Source of the DNA: Amaricoccus sp047275745
Lineage (GTDB): Bacteria > Pseudomonadota > Alphaproteobacteria > Rhodobacterales > Rhodobacteraceae
Direction: 5' to 3'
NCBI RefSeq assembly: GCF_047275745.1
Contig: NZ_JBKQWU010000005.1
Coordinates: forward strand, 62,001-126,000
Length of the DNA: 64,000 nt
The notes under the pieces are model-generated. The model searched no databases and was not told where the DNA came from. It was given only the letters and a program-made list of their open reading frames with translations. The translations under genes and the position numbers were made by a program. This document shows, in pieces, positions 1 to 9,898 of this stretch. Every line of letters starts with the position of its first letter. Positions within the stretch are counted from its first letter, which is position 1.

Positions 1-126
1 AACCGCCATTAACCGCCCGATAGATTGAAGCTTCGCGGGGCCGGGGCGGGTACCAGAATCCTGTTGCCCGCCGCCGGAGGCTGTAGTTAGCTTCCTTCCC
101 TGGGGACAGGAGTTCAGGGGTCCGTC

Positions 127-945
127 ATGCGCCACAGCTTGCCGCAGTCGCACCAGTTCTACGTCACGGCGCCTCAGCCGTGCCCCTATCTTGGTGGCCG
201 GGTCGAACGCAAGCTTTTCACCGCGCTGCAGGGCGATGGCGCCTCGCATCTGAACGATGTCCTCTCGCATCAGGGGTTCCGGCGGTCGCAGAACGTGCTC
301 TACCGCCCCTCCTGCGCGGGCTGCTCCGCCTGCCTCTCGGCCCGCATCGTGGTCGATACCTTCGAGCCGAGCCGCGGCCAGCGCCGGATCATGAAGCGCA
401 ACGCCGCGATCGAGCGGATCGTGACCAGCCCTTGGGCGACCGAGCCGCAATACGCGCTGTTCCGCCGTTACCTCGATGCGCGCCACGCGACCGGCGGCAT
501 GGCCGACATGGACATGCACGAGTTCGCGGCGATGATCGAGGAAACGCCGGTGCGGAGCCGGGTGATCGAATACTACCTGCCGCGCGCCGGGGGTGGCCGC
601 GAACTCATCGCCGTCTGCCTCACGGATCTGCTGACCGACGGCGTCTCGATGGTCTATTCCTTCTTCGATCCGGCGATGACGCGCGACAGCCTCGGCGCCT
701 TCGTGATCCTCGACCATGTAGAGATCGCGCGCGAGGCGGGCCTGCCTTACGTCTATCTCGGTTACTGGGTGCCCGGCAGCGCGAAGATGGATTACAAGGC
801 GCGCTACCGCCCGCTCGAGATCTTCTACGAAGGCCGCTGGAGCCTCTTGCCGGAAGCCGATCTCTCGACGATCAACCGGCGCCAGGGCGACCGGACGAAT
901 ATCGTCGATCAGGTCGCCGCGATCGAACTGCCGGCGACGAAATAG
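127..945 (+). CDS. bpt: Aspartate/glutamate leucyltransferase (Bpt)
   Basis: This 272-aa protein belongs to the bacterial leucyl-transferase family, which moves leucine from Leu-tRNA to N-terminal Asp or Glu of proteins and marks them for ClpS/ClpAP degradation in the cytoplasm (N-end rule). The N-terminal CAGCSAC cysteine cluster around residues 61-67 and the motif LSARI after it are the family hallmark, and the length matches the usual 240-280 aa. AGGGG lies six bases before the ATG. It stands alone; the next gene is on the other strand. Confidence 0.93.
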   Translation: MRHSLPQSHQFYVTAPQPCPYLGGRVERKLFTALQGDGASHLNDVLSHQGFRRSQNVLYRPSCAGCSACLSARIVVDTFEPSRGQRRIMKRNAAIERIVTSPWATEPQYALFRRYLDARHATGGMADMDMHEFAAMIEETPVRSRVIEYYLPRAGGGRELIAVCLTDLLTDGVSMVYSFFDPAMTRDSLGAFVILDHVEIAREAGLPYVYLGYWVPGSAKMDYKARYRPLEIFYEGRWSLLPEADLSTINRRQGDRTNIVDQVAAIELPATK

Positions 946-1067
946 CGCGGCCCGGCCATGCTTCCCGCCAGGGCCGCCGGTTCGGCCGCCCCCGAACCTG
1001 CCCGGATCTGCCCGTCGGGATGCGCCGCTCCGGTCTCGCTCCGGGTCTCGCGGTTCCGGGCCCGCCC

Positions 1068-1631
1068 TCAGGGCTCGCCGCGCCGGGCCCGCACCATCGC
1101 TGCGAGCGCGACAAGCTCGGGATCTTCGAGCCCCAGTCCGGCCAGGCTCGCGACGGTGCTGGCCAAGTACTCGGCATTGGTCCCCATCGGCCCCACCGCC
1201 CGGGCGATCACCTCGGCCTGTTCCTCGGGCGTCAGCCCGCCCCGGTACTGCGCATGGTCGCGGTTCACGACATAGACGTAGCCCTCGACCTCGCGCCCGT
1301 CCTCGAGCCGGAGCGGCAGGCGCGCCTCGTCGTAGGCCCGGCTCACCAATTCGCGCCCGCGCACATAGGCGAGCCCCGCGCCGGCGCCATCGGGCGCGAG
1401 CCGATAGGCCACCCCGGAACACCGCCCGGCCGGATCGGCGTCGAGCGCCAGCACCAGACCCGGCGCCTCCGGCGTGCCGCGGTAATGGATCGAGGTCATG
1501 CAGAAGCCCCGGCGGAAGCCCACGATCTCCGCCCGGACACGCTCGGCATAGTCGAAGCCCGGCCTCCAGATCAGCGAACCATAGGCGAAGATCCAGACCG
1601 GCGCCGCTTCGGTTTCGGTTTCAACCGGCAA
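1068..1631 (-). CDS. ChaC-like gamma-glutamylcyclotransferase
   Basis: The 187-aa product starts with FAYGSLIWRPGF, the substrate-binding YGSL loop of the gamma-glutamylcyclotransferase fold, and continues with the ChaC-type GFRRGFC and GVAYRL blocks and a YVVNRDH segment. ChaC enzymes cleave glutathione to 5-oxoproline and Cys-Gly in the cytosol. The length is typical of the short bacterial members. It is convergent with bpt, with about 120 bases between the two stops. The substrate is inferred from family only. Confidence 0.85.
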   Translation of the reverse strand: MPVETETEAAPVWIFAYGSLIWRPGFDYAERVRAEIVGFRRGFCMTSIHYRGTPEAPGLVLALDADPAGRCSGVAYRLAPDGAGAGLAYVRGRELVSRAYDEARLPLRLEDGREVEGYVYVVNRDHAQYRGGLTPEEQAEVIARAVGPMGTNAEYLASTVASLAGLGLEDPELVALAAMVRARRGEP

Positions 1632-1682
1632 TCTACTGTTCCCGCCCGCGCCGACGCGCTATTCCTGCGCGGGGGTTAGAAC

Positions 1683-2693
1683 ATGCGCGTTCTCTTTGCA
1701 ATCGTGGTGCTCGCGGCGGCCGGCTGGGGCGGGTTCTGGTACTGGAACGCGTCGATGCGCGACGAGGCCCTGACCGGCTGGCTCGAGGCGCGGCGCGCGG
1801 CGGGCTGGATCGCCGAGGCCGAGGTCCGCGTCACCGGGTTCCCGAACCGGGTCGATTCCATCGTGAGCGGCCTCGATCTCGCCAATCCCGACGCGGGCTG
1901 GTCCTGGTCCGCCTCCGAATTCCAGATCCTCTCGCAGACCTGGAAACCACTGCATGTCATCGCGGTCTGGCCCGACCACCAGACTGTCGCGACGCCCTAC
2001 GACACGGTCGCGGTCCAGAGCGCGCGCATGGTGGGTTCGGTGGTCTTCGAGCCGAATCTCCGGCTCGGCCTCGATCGCGCGACGATAGAACTCAGCGATC
2101 TGGCGCTCGCGGGGGAAGCCGGCTGGCAGACCGGGCTCGGTGAAGGGCTCCTGTCACTGCGCAAGAGCCCCGCCCCGGAGGCCGCACCCAATTCCTACGA
2201 CATGGACTTCAACGCCCGGCGGCTGGACCCGCCCGCGGCCTGGGTATCCCACGCCCGGCGGAGCGGTCTCCTGCCCGAGACGATCGACCTCGGCCATCTC
2301 GCGGCGACGCTCACCTTCGACAAGGCCTGGGATCGCCCCGGGATCGAGGGCGATCCGCCGGCGCTCGTGGCGCTCGACGTGACGGAGGCGCGCCTGACCT
2401 GGGGGCAGCTCGATCTCACCGGCTCGGGCAGGCTCCGGAGCGACGCCCGCGGCTTCGCCGAGGGACGGCTCGACCTCGTCGCGAACAACTGGCGCGGCAT
2501 GCTCGATGTCGCGGAGGATACCGGCACCATCGATTCCGGCCTCGCCGAGGCCTTGCGCGGCGCCCTCGGTCTCTACGCGGCGCTCTCGGGCGACGGCGAT
2601 ACGCTCCGGGCGCCGCTCGAATTCGAGAACGGCGAGATGCTTCTCGGCCCGGTGCCGGTCGGCCGGGCGCCGATGCTGCGCCGGGAAAACTGA
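1683..2693 (+). CDS. DUF2125 domain-containing protein
   Basis: The 336-aa protein has one N-terminal hydrophobic segment (about residues 3-20) and then a soluble, beta-rich body. The segment VTGFPNRVDSIVSGL near residue 50 and the following WSWSASEFQILS are typical of DUF2125, a family common in alphaproteobacteria and placed in the periplasm or inner membrane, with no known function. The start is divergent from the ChaC gene, with only about 50 bases for both promoters. No catalytic residues can be assigned. Confidence 0.8.
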   Translation: MRVLFAIVVLAAAGWGGFWYWNASMRDEALTGWLEARRAAGWIAEAEVRVTGFPNRVDSIVSGLDLANPDAGWSWSASEFQILSQTWKPLHVIAVWPDHQTVATPYDTVAVQSARMVGSVVFEPNLRLGLDRATIELSDLALAGEAGWQTGLGEGLLSLRKSPAPEAAPNSYDMDFNARRLDPPAAWVSHARRSGLLPETIDLGHLAATLTFDKAWDRPGIEGDPPALVALDVTEARLTWGQLDLTGSGRLRSDARGFAEGRLDLVANNWRGMLDVAEDTGTIDSGLAEALRGALGLYAALSGDGDTLRAPLEFENGEMLLGPVPVGRAPMLRREN

Positions 2694-2872
2694 GCCTCGG
2701 GCGGCGCTCCGGCGCCCGGCGGCACCGTGAACCTCCGCCGTGCGAACGCTCCCGCTCAGATACGAAACCTCGCGAAAATCCGCGCGCGCAACATTGCGTC
2801 GTAGCGTTCACCGGAAAGGGTGTTATCGTTCGCGCCCGGGTACGGCGAATCGGTGAGAAAGGGAGGACGCAA

Positions 2873-3379
2873 GTGGACACATCGAAGCAGGCGGTCCCCG
2901 ATCGCCGCGACGCCGCCGACACTCCCCGCGCATCTGATCTCAACCTCTGCTGGATCTCCGATCGGATGGGTTCCAGCTGGTCCCGGACGGCCCAGCGATG
3001 GACCGCCGCGCCAGAACTCCGGGACAGTCCGATGCCGGAGCCGGATAGCGCCGGAGGGGTGCTCCTCGACGGGGATCTGCTCGACGGAGATCTGTTGGCG
3101 GGGCCGCTCCTCAGCGTTCGCGTCGATGCCGATCGCCACGCGCGCGTCGTGGAGGAAGCGACCGGCCGACGGCTCTGTACCTTGGGCGAGATCCGCCTGG
3201 TTGGCCGGATCTGGTGCTTCGTTCTCGCGACGCGGGATAACGGCTTCGCTCCCCCGTTGAACCCTGAGACCGCGGCGCGTCTCGCGCAACTCGATGGCGC
3301 GCGGATGGGCGGGCCCCGCACCCCGGACACGCTCTCCGCCGAAATCTCCAGCCTGCTCGGCTACGACGCGCATCGCTAG
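2873..3379 (+). CDS. Hypothetical protein, GTG start
   Basis: The frame encodes 168 aa from a GTG start with a good GGGAGG ribosome site six bases upstream; there is no signal peptide or membrane segment. The middle contains a short repetitive stretch LLDGDLLDGDLLAG (about residues 64-77) and then a region rich in charged residues. I do not recognise a family. An antisense frame of 212 aa overlaps it but has the low-complexity look of a shadow, so this strand was preferred because of the ribosome site. Confidence 0.55.
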   Translation: MDTSKQAVPDRRDAADTPRASDLNLCWISDRMGSSWSRTAQRWTAAPELRDSPMPEPDSAGGVLLDGDLLDGDLLAGPLLSVRVDADRHARVVEEATGRRLCTLGEIRLVGRIWCFVLATRDNGFAPPLNPETAARLAQLDGARMGGPRTPDTLSAEISSLLGYDAHR

Positions 3380-3549
3380 ACGCGCGACGGCCACCTCCGA
3401 CCGAACCCGCCCCTCTCATCACCGTCCGATGCGCCCGGAGGTGCCGCGATCCGTCGCGACCGCCTCGGCCCGCCCGAACTGGACAGACGGCGCGCTTCCG
3501 CGCATCCTCGCGCCGACGCGCGGGGCACGCGCCTGGAGGGAGAACAGGA

Positions 3550-6500
3550 ATGCGCGACTGGGCCGTGCTGGCACTTTCGCTCGCCTATCTGCTCAGCCTG
3601 TTCCTGATCGCCTGGATGGGCGACCGTGCCCCGGCCCGAGGCGGCGGCGCGGGCGACGGTCCGGGTGACGGTTCCGGCGACGGCTCTGGGCCCCGGCGCG
3701 CGCGCTTCGTCTATCCGCTCTCGATCGCGATCTACTGCAGCTCCTGGACGCTTTATGGCGCGGTGGGAGAAGCGGCCGCCAACGGCATGGATTTCCTCGC
3801 GATCTATATCGGCCCGACGCTGCTCATGCTGTTCGGCTGGCCGCTCGTGCGGCGGATCGCGCGGATCGCGCAGGCCGAGAACCTGACCTCGATCTCCGAT
3901 TTCATCTCGGCGCGCTATGGCAAGAGCCGGTCGCTCGCCGCGCTCGTCACCGCGACGGCGGTGATCGGGCTCATGCCGTATTTCGCGCTGCAACTGAAGG
4001 CGATCACCATCAGCTTCGAGGCCCTGACGCGGAGCGGGGCCGAGGAACTGCTGCCGGGCGGGACCACGCTCATCGTCGCGCTCGCGCTCGCGGTCTTCGC
4101 GGTGCTGTTCGGGGTCCGGGGCATCAACGCCAACGAGCACCACCGGGGGCTCATGGTCGCGATCGCCGCGGAATCCCTCGTGAAACTCGGCGCCGCGCTC
4201 ATCGTCGGAGGAGCGATCGCATTCTTCGCCCTCGGAGCGGGTCCACCAGAGATACCGCGCGCGGCGCTCCCCGCCTTCGACCCGCTCGACCTCTCCTTCT
4301 GGGCGGCCGTCCTGCTCTCGGCGCTCGCCTTTCTCTGCCTGCCCCGGCAGTTCCATGTGGCGATCGTCGAAAACACGCATCTCGACGACATCAAGGTCTC
4401 GGCCTGGGCCTTTCCGGTCTATCTGCTGCTCATCAACATCTTCGTCGCCTCCGTCGCCCAGGTCGGGCTGTCGCTGTTCCCGGATGGCGCGGCGCAGGCC
4501 GACAGCTTCCTCTTCGCGATCCCGCTCGAACTCGGCTGGGACTGGCTCGCCTTCCTGGCCTTCCTCGGCGGGCTCTCGGCGGCGACGAGCATGATCATCG
4601 TCTCGACCCTCGCGCTCGGCACGATGATCTCGAACGACGTCGTCCTGCCGGCGCTGACGGCCACACGGCTGCTCGGGGGCAACTGGCACGCGGACCCGGC
4701 GCCAATCGTGCTGCAGGCACGCCGGGCCGCCGTCGTCGGGACGATCGCGCTGAGCTACGTCTGCTATCTCCTGATCGGCTCGGCCTTTCCGCTGGCGACG
4801 ATCGGCATGATGTCCTTCGCCGCCGTCGCGCAATTCGCGCCCTCGCTCTTCGGCGGGCTCTTCTGGCGCCGCGCGACGCGCACCGCCGCCTTCGCGGCGA
4901 TCTCGGCGGGTTTCATCGGCTGGGTCTACACCGTGGTCGTGCCCGCCTTCTGCGCGACCGGCTGGTTGCCGCCCGAGTGGCTCACCGATGGCCCCGCCGG
5001 CTTCGCGGCGCTCAATCCGCGGGCGCTTCTCGGGCTCCATGTCGATCCGCTGGTGCACGGGATGCTCTGGAGCCTCGGGCCGAACCTCGCGCTCTTCTTC
5101 GTCGTCTCGCTCCTCTCCAGACCCGGCGCCGCCGAGAAGGTGCAGGCGGAGCGTTTCGTCATCACGCTGCCCGCCCGTGCCGAACCCGCCGCCTCCGGCA
5201 AGGTCGCCTCGCTCGCCGATCTGCGCGATTTCGCAGCGCGGTTCGTGGGCGAGGCCCGCGCGGAGGAGACGTTCAACGCGCTCGCCGCCATGCGCCAGGG
5301 TCCGATGACGGAGGTAGAGGAGGTGCTGCGCGGGCGCGTCGATCCGGAAGCCGCGCAGGTGACGGAGCGGCTCCTCGCGGGCGCGGTCGGCGCCGCCTCG
5401 GCCCGCGTCGTCGTGGCGAGCCTGCTGGCGAACCGCCGCTTCTCCAACGCCGACGCCCGCGGCCTGATCGACGATGCTTCCCGCGCGATCATGAGCCGGC
5501 ACGAGCTGCTGCGCGAGACGCTGCAGAACATCCGGCAGGGCATCTGCGTCTTCGACGAGGGTTTCCGCGCGACGCTCTGGAACCGCCGCTTCCTCGAACT
5601 GATCGATTTCCCCGCCGATCGGATGGCGGTCGGAACGACCCTGCACGAGATCGTCCGCTTCAACGAGGCGCGGCGGGAGTACGGCGCGACCGGAAACCGG
5701 GCCGAAACGCTTCTCGCGCGCCAGCTCGATCCGAGGCGGCGCGGCAGGCCCGATGTCTACGAGCGCCGGCGGCCCGACGGGACCGTCCTTGAGATCGCGA
5801 CCAATCCGTTGCCGAGCGGCGGTTTCGTCGCCGTCTATACTGATGTCAGTGACCGCTACCGCGCCGCCGCCGCGCTCCGTGAGGCGAACGAGACGCTGGA
5901 GCAGCGCATCGCCGAGCGCACCCAGGCGCTCTCAGCCGCCAAGGTCGAGGCGGAGCGCGCCAATCTCGGCAAGTCCCGCTTTCTCGCCGCCGCCGGCCAC
6001 GATCTGCTGCAGCCGCTCCAGGCCGCGCATCTCTTCCTCTCGGCGCTCTCGGAGCGGGTGAGCGACCCCGCCATCCCGCAGATCGACACCTCGCTGAAAT
6101 CGGTCGAACATCTGCTGGGCGAGCTTCTGGAAGTCTCGAAGCTCGACAGCGGCGTGACCCAGCCGATCGTCACCGATTTCCGCCTGGCCGATGTCCTGCG
6201 CCCGCTCGGCGCGGAATTCGGCGTGCTGGCGGCGCGGCATGGCATCGGCTTCCGGCTCGTGGAATCCTCTGCCTCGGTGCGCAGCGATCCCGCGATGCTG
6301 CGCCGGATCCTGCAGAACCTCCTCGCCAACGCGGTCCGCTACACGATCACCGGCCGCGTCCTGCTCGGCTGCCGCCGGCGGGGGCGCACGCTGGAGGTCT
6401 GCGTCTGGGACAGCGGGCCGGGCATTCCGAACGACAAGTTCGGCGAGATCTTCGTGGAATTCCATCGTCTCGGCACCGAGTCGGCGTCGAGCGACGAGGG

Positions 6501-7086
6501 CCTCGGCCTCGGCCTCGCGATCGTGGAACGTCTCGCGGGGTTGCTCGGGCACGAGCTCGGCGTGCGCTCGACGGTCGGCCGGGGCAGTTGTTTCTCCGTG
6601 CGCGTGCCGCTCGCGGAGGCGGCGGCGCGGGAGCGGGCGCCGGCGCCCCGGCGCGCGGCGCGGGATTTCGGCGGCGCGCTGCTCCTCGTGATCGAGAACG
6701 ACCCGTCGATCGCCGGGGCGATGCGCGACCTGCTCGGCGGCTGGGGCTGCGAAGTCGTGACGGCCGCGACGGCGGAACAGGCGCTCGAGGCGCTGCCCCG
6801 CGGGCGGCGGCCGGATGCGATCCTGTCGGATTACCATCTCGACCATGGCCGGACCGGTCTCGAAGCCCTCGGGGTGCTGCGCGAGGCACTCGGACCGGGC
6901 ATCCCGGCGGCGATCATCACCGCGGACCGCGACCCGGCGATCCGGCCCGCGGCCCACGCGGCGGGCTGCCACATGCTGAGCAAGCCGGTGCGGCCGGGCG
7001 CGCTCCGCGCGCTCCTGACGCGGATGCTCGCCGAGGCACAGCAGGGCAATGGGAGCGGCGAAGAGCCCCGTGCCTCCGGCGCATGA
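3550..7086 (+). CDS. CrbS-like symporter-sensor histidine kinase/receiver hybrid
   Basis: The 1178-aa protein joins an N-terminal sodium/solute symporter (SLC5/PutP-like, about residues 1-530, 12-13 membrane spans, with YCSSWTLYGAVGEAA and a LTSISDFISARYGKS block), a short STAC-like linker, a PAS domain (about 645-760, NIRQGICVFDEGF), a coiled coil, a histidine kinase core with H817 in AAAGHDLLQPLQA, an ATPase with GLGLGLAIV, and a C-terminal receiver whose phospho-acceptor is probably D1094. This order is that of CrbS/MxtR, which sense acetate-type signals and control acetate use together with a LuxR-type regulator. A regulator of that class lies immediately downstream, convergent. GGAGGG precedes the ATG. 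The ligand is inferred. Confidence 0.88.
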   Translation: MRDWAVLALSLAYLLSLFLIAWMGDRAPARGGGAGDGPGDGSGDGSGPRRARFVYPLSIAIYCSSWTLYGAVGEAAANGMDFLAIYIGPTLLMLFGWPLVRRIARIAQAENLTSISDFISARYGKSRSLAALVTATAVIGLMPYFALQLKAITISFEALTRSGAEELLPGGTTLIVALALAVFAVLFGVRGINANEHHRGLMVAIAAESLVKLGAALIVGGAIAFFALGAGPPEIPRAALPAFDPLDLSFWAAVLLSALAFLCLPRQFHVAIVENTHLDDIKVSAWAFPVYLLLINIFVASVAQVGLSLFPDGAAQADSFLFAIPLELGWDWLAFLAFLGGLSAATSMIIVSTLALGTMISNDVVLPALTATRLLGGNWHADPAPIVLQARRAAVVGTIALSYVCYLLIGSAFPLATIGMMSFAAVAQFAPSLFGGLFWRRATRTAAFAAISAGFIGWVYTVVVPAFCATGWLPPEWLTDGPAGFAALNPRALLGLHVDPLVHGMLWSLGPNLALFFVVSLLSRPGAAEKVQAERFVITLPARAEPAASGKVASLADLRDFAARFVGEARAEETFNALAAMRQGPMTEVEEVLRGRVDPEAAQVTERLLAGAVGAASARVVVASLLANRRFSNADARGLIDDASRAIMSRHELLRETLQNIRQGICVFDEGFRATLWNRRFLELIDFPADRMAVGTTLHEIVRFNEARREYGATGNRAETLLARQLDPRRRGRPDVYERRRPDGTVLEIATNPLPSGGFVAVYTDVSDRYRAAAALREANETLEQRIAERTQALSAAKVEAERANLGKSRFLAAAGHDLLQPLQAAHLFLSALSERVSDPAIPQIDTSLKSVEHLLGELLEVSKLDSGVTQPIVTDFRLADVLRPLGAEFGVLAARHGIGFRLVESSASVRSDPAMLRRILQNLLANAVRYTITGRVLLGCRRRGRTLEVCVWDSGPGIPNDKFGEIFVEFHRLGTESASSDEGLGLGLAIVERLAGLLGHELGVRSTVGRGSCFSVRVPLAEAAARERAPAPRRAARDFGGALLLVIENDPSIAGAMRDLLGGWGCEVVTAATAEQALEALPRGRRPDAILSDYHLDHGRTGLEALGVLREALGPGIPAAIITADRDPAIRPAAHAAGCHMLSKPVRPGALRALLTRMLAEAQQGNGSGEEPRASGA

Positions 7087-7111
7087 TCGTCCCGGAAGTG
7101 TTCCCCGGGGT

Positions 7112-7849
7112 CTATTTCGGGGGCGGCGGCGGGCGCAGGGAGAGTTGGCTCGCGATGACCGCGGCCTGGGTCCGGTTCCCGGCGCCGAGCTTCCTCAGGA
7201 TCACCGTCACATGGTCCTTCACCGTCTGCTCGGCGATCGTCAGTTCATAGGCGATCTGCTTGTTGAGCTTGCCCTCGGCCATGCCGGCGAGCACGCGCAA
7301 CTGCTGCGGCGTCAGGCTCACCACCCGGTCGGCGAGATCGGTATCGGCCCCGTCGGCGGTGTCGAGCGAGGCCGGGGTCCAGATCTGCCCGCCGAGGACC
7401 GCGCGGATCGCCTCCGCGACCTGGCCGATCGGCGCGGACTTCGGCACGAAGCCGGAGGCGCCATAGTCGATCGACCGGCGGATCGTGACCGCGTCCTCGG
7501 CGGCCGAGACGACGATGACCGGGATCGCCGGATATTCCGAGCGCAGCATCATGAGGCCGATGAAGCCGCTGGTTCCCGGCATATGCAGGTCGAGCAGGAC
7601 CAGATCGGGTTCGGCTTCCTCGGCGAGCAGCCGGCGAAGCTGCTCGTAGCGCGCGGCCTCGCCGATCTCGACGCCGGCGAAAGCCTGGCTGACCGCCTGC
7701 CGAAGCGCGGAGCGCATCAGCGGATGATCGTCCGCGATGAGGATGTGTTGCGGCATCTCCGATCCGATCAGGCTGGAACCCGACCCAGTATCGGGGGCCG
7801 GGCCGTCCTCGACAAGGGGATCGCCGCTGCGCTCGGGGGGCGTCATCAT
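7112..7849 (-). CDS. LuxR/NarL-family response regulator (CrbR-like)
   Basis: The 245-aa protein has a receiver domain (ILIADDHPLMRSAL, phospho-acceptor D87 in VLLDLHMPG) followed by a LuxR-type helix-turn-helix near the C-terminus (LTPQQLRVLAGMAEGKLNKQIAYEL). It is convergent with the symporter-kinase gene, 25 bases between stops, and together they look like a CrbS/CrbR (MxtR/ErdR) pair. Two starts are possible: this one has GGAG eight bases upstream; an internal ATG at 7756, starting MPQHILIADD, gives the more usual length but has a weaker site. Confidence 0.87.
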   Translation of the reverse strand: MMTPPERSGDPLVEDGPAPDTGSGSSLIGSEMPQHILIADDHPLMRSALRQAVSQAFAGVEIGEAARYEQLRRLLAEEAEPDLVLLDLHMPGTSGFIGLMMLRSEYPAIPVIVVSAAEDAVTIRRSIDYGASGFVPKSAPIGQVAEAIRAVLGGQIWTPASLDTADGADTDLADRVVSLTPQQLRVLAGMAEGKLNKQIAYELTIAEQTVKDHVTVILRKLGAGNRTQAAVIASQLSLRPPPPPK

Positions 7850-7920
7850 GTCTCAAGCTCCAAGATCGGCGCGGGCGGCAGCCACCGCCCGGCGCCGGGA
7901 CATGCCGGAGCGTGCCCGGA

Positions 7921-9663
7921 TCAGATATCGGCGTAGATGTCGACGTCCTTGGTCTCGCGGACGAAGAGCATCCCGATGACCAGCGTCGCCGCCGCGATGA
8001 TGATCGGATACCAGAGCCCGGAGTAGATGTTGCCGGTCGCCGCCACGATGGCAAACGAGGTCGTGGGCAGGAAGCCGCCGAACCAGCCGTTGCCGATGTG
8101 ATAGGGCAGCGACATCGAGGTGTAGCGGATCCGGGTCGGGAACATCTCCACCAGCATCGCCGCGATCGGCCCGTAGACCATCGTCACGTAGATGACGAGG
8201 ATGAAGAGCAGCACCACCACCATGAAGTGGTTGATCCGCGCCGGATCGGCGCTCGCCGGATACTGGGCGGCGTCGAGCGCGGCGGCGAGTTCGGCCTTGA
8301 ACGTGTCGGCCGGCGTCGCCGCGGCCGGCGCTCCGGCCTCGCTCCCGGCGGTCTCGCCCGCGGCCGGCGCGGCGGGCGCGTGGCCGATATTGACCTCGGT
8401 AGAGGGCGCGGGCGTCGCGGTATAGGACTGGATCACCGTCTCGCCGACCGTGATCGTCGCCGTGGTGCCCGCCGCGACCTCCTGGTTCTCGTAGGGAATG
8501 CCGCGCGAGACCAGCGCCGTCTTGGCGATGTCGCAGGAGGTGGTGAACTTCGACGTGCCGACCGGGTTGAACTGGAACGAGCATTCCGCCGGATCGGCGT
8601 GGACGACGACCGGCGAGGTCGCGATCGCTTCCTCAAGGCCCGGATTGGCGAAATGCGTGATCCCCTTGAAGAGCGGGAAGTAGGTCAGGCAGGCCAGCAG
8701 AAGGCCGAGCATGATGATCGGCTTGCGCCCGATCCGATCCGAGAGCGTGCCGAAGACCACGAAGAGCGGCGTGCCGAGGACGAGCGCCGCGGCGATCATC
8801 AGGTTCGCGGTCTGCGGATCGACCTTCAGCGTCTGCGTCAGGAAGAAGAGCGCGTAGAACTGGCCCGTGTACCAGACCACCGCCTGACCGGCGACGAGGC
8901 CGAAGAGTGCCAGCAGCACGACCTTGAGGTTCTTCCACTCCCCGAAGGATTCCTTCAGCGGCGCCTTCGAATGCGTGCCTTCTTCCTTCATCTTCTGGAA
9001 GGCCGGGCTCTCGTTCAGCATGAGCCGGATCCAGACCGAGATCGCGAGCAGCACGATCGAGATCAGGAACGGGATACGCCAGCCCCAGGAAGCGAAGTCC
9101 TCCGCGGACATCGACAGGCGGCAGGCGAGGATGATCAGGAGCGACAGGAAGAGGCCGAGCGTCGCCGTGGTCTGGATCCAGGCGGTATAGGCGCCCCGCC
9201 GCCCGTTCGGCGCGTGTTCGGCGACATAGGTCGCGGCGCCGCCGTATTCACCGCCGAGCGCGAGACCCTGCAGAAGCCGCAGGCAGATCAGGATGACCGG
9301 GGCGGCGATGCCGATGGTCTCGTAATTGGGCAGGATGCCGACGATGAAGGTCGAGACACCCATGATCATGATGGTGACGAGGAAGGTGTACTTCCGCCCG
9401 ACGAGGTCGCCGAGCCGGCCGAAGACCAGCGCGCCGAAGGGGCGCACGGCGAAACCGGCGGCGAAGGCCATGAGCGCGAAGATGAAGGCGGCTGTCGGAT
9501 TGACGCCCGAGAAGAACTGCGCGGCGATGATCGCGGAAAGCGATCCATAGAGATAGAAATCGTACCATTCGAAAACCGTCCCGAGCGAAGAGGCGAAGAT
9601 CACCTTCCTTTCCTCGCTCGTCATGGGGCGCGGCTCCGACACGCCCGTCGCGACGTTCGCCAT
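7921..9663 (-). CDS. MFS transporter, metabolite:H+ symporter (MHS) type
   Basis: The 580-aa protein is a major facilitator with 12 predicted spans and MHS signatures: SSLGTVFEWYDFYLYGSL at the first helix, FGRLGDLVGRKY after helix 2 and LQGLALGGEYGGA in helix 4. Members carry organic acids or zwitterions with protons across the inner membrane. It is longer than usual because of an extra loop of about 140 residues late in the protein (about residues 370-510, Ala/Thr/Gly-rich, with one CDIAK segment), probably periplasmic. It follows the CrbR-like gene on the same strand, so it may be a target of that system. Substrate unknown. Confidence 0.85.
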   Translation of the reverse strand: MANVATGVSEPRPMTSEERKVIFASSLGTVFEWYDFYLYGSLSAIIAAQFFSGVNPTAAFIFALMAFAAGFAVRPFGALVFGRLGDLVGRKYTFLVTIMIMGVSTFIVGILPNYETIGIAAPVILICLRLLQGLALGGEYGGAATYVAEHAPNGRRGAYTAWIQTTATLGLFLSLLIILACRLSMSAEDFASWGWRIPFLISIVLLAISVWIRLMLNESPAFQKMKEEGTHSKAPLKESFGEWKNLKVVLLALFGLVAGQAVVWYTGQFYALFFLTQTLKVDPQTANLMIAAALVLGTPLFVVFGTLSDRIGRKPIIMLGLLLACLTYFPLFKGITHFANPGLEEAIATSPVVVHADPAECSFQFNPVGTSKFTTSCDIAKTALVSRGIPYENQEVAAGTTATITVGETVIQSYTATPAPSTEVNIGHAPAAPAAGETAGSEAGAPAAATPADTFKAELAAALDAAQYPASADPARINHFMVVVLLFILVIYVTMVYGPIAAMLVEMFPTRIRYTSMSLPYHIGNGWFGGFLPTTSFAIVAATGNIYSGLWYPIIIAAATLVIGMLFVRETKDVDIYADI

Positions 9664-9898
9664 TGTTGTTCTCCCGTTGTCTGTCCCCCGCTTGGCGCGG
9701 GCTGGATCACGATCCTAGGCGGAAGCCGATTGACCGGCGCACCCCCACGTTGGTCAGGGGCGCTCCGATCATCCACTGGCCCAGTACGAGCGCGCATGGC
9801 GTCTCGGGACAGCGTCAGGAAATAATCGTGATGCGAGTGGATCGCGGCCTGCAAGTCCAGCGCGGGCGCGCGACGGCGCCCCGCCCTCCGAAGGCCGG

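Noticed and set aside
3376..5646. 756-aa minus-strand frame antisense to the symporter-kinase gene
   Set aside because: Low-complexity Arg/Asp/Glu-rich shadow of a convincing sense gene; no ribosome site or domain.
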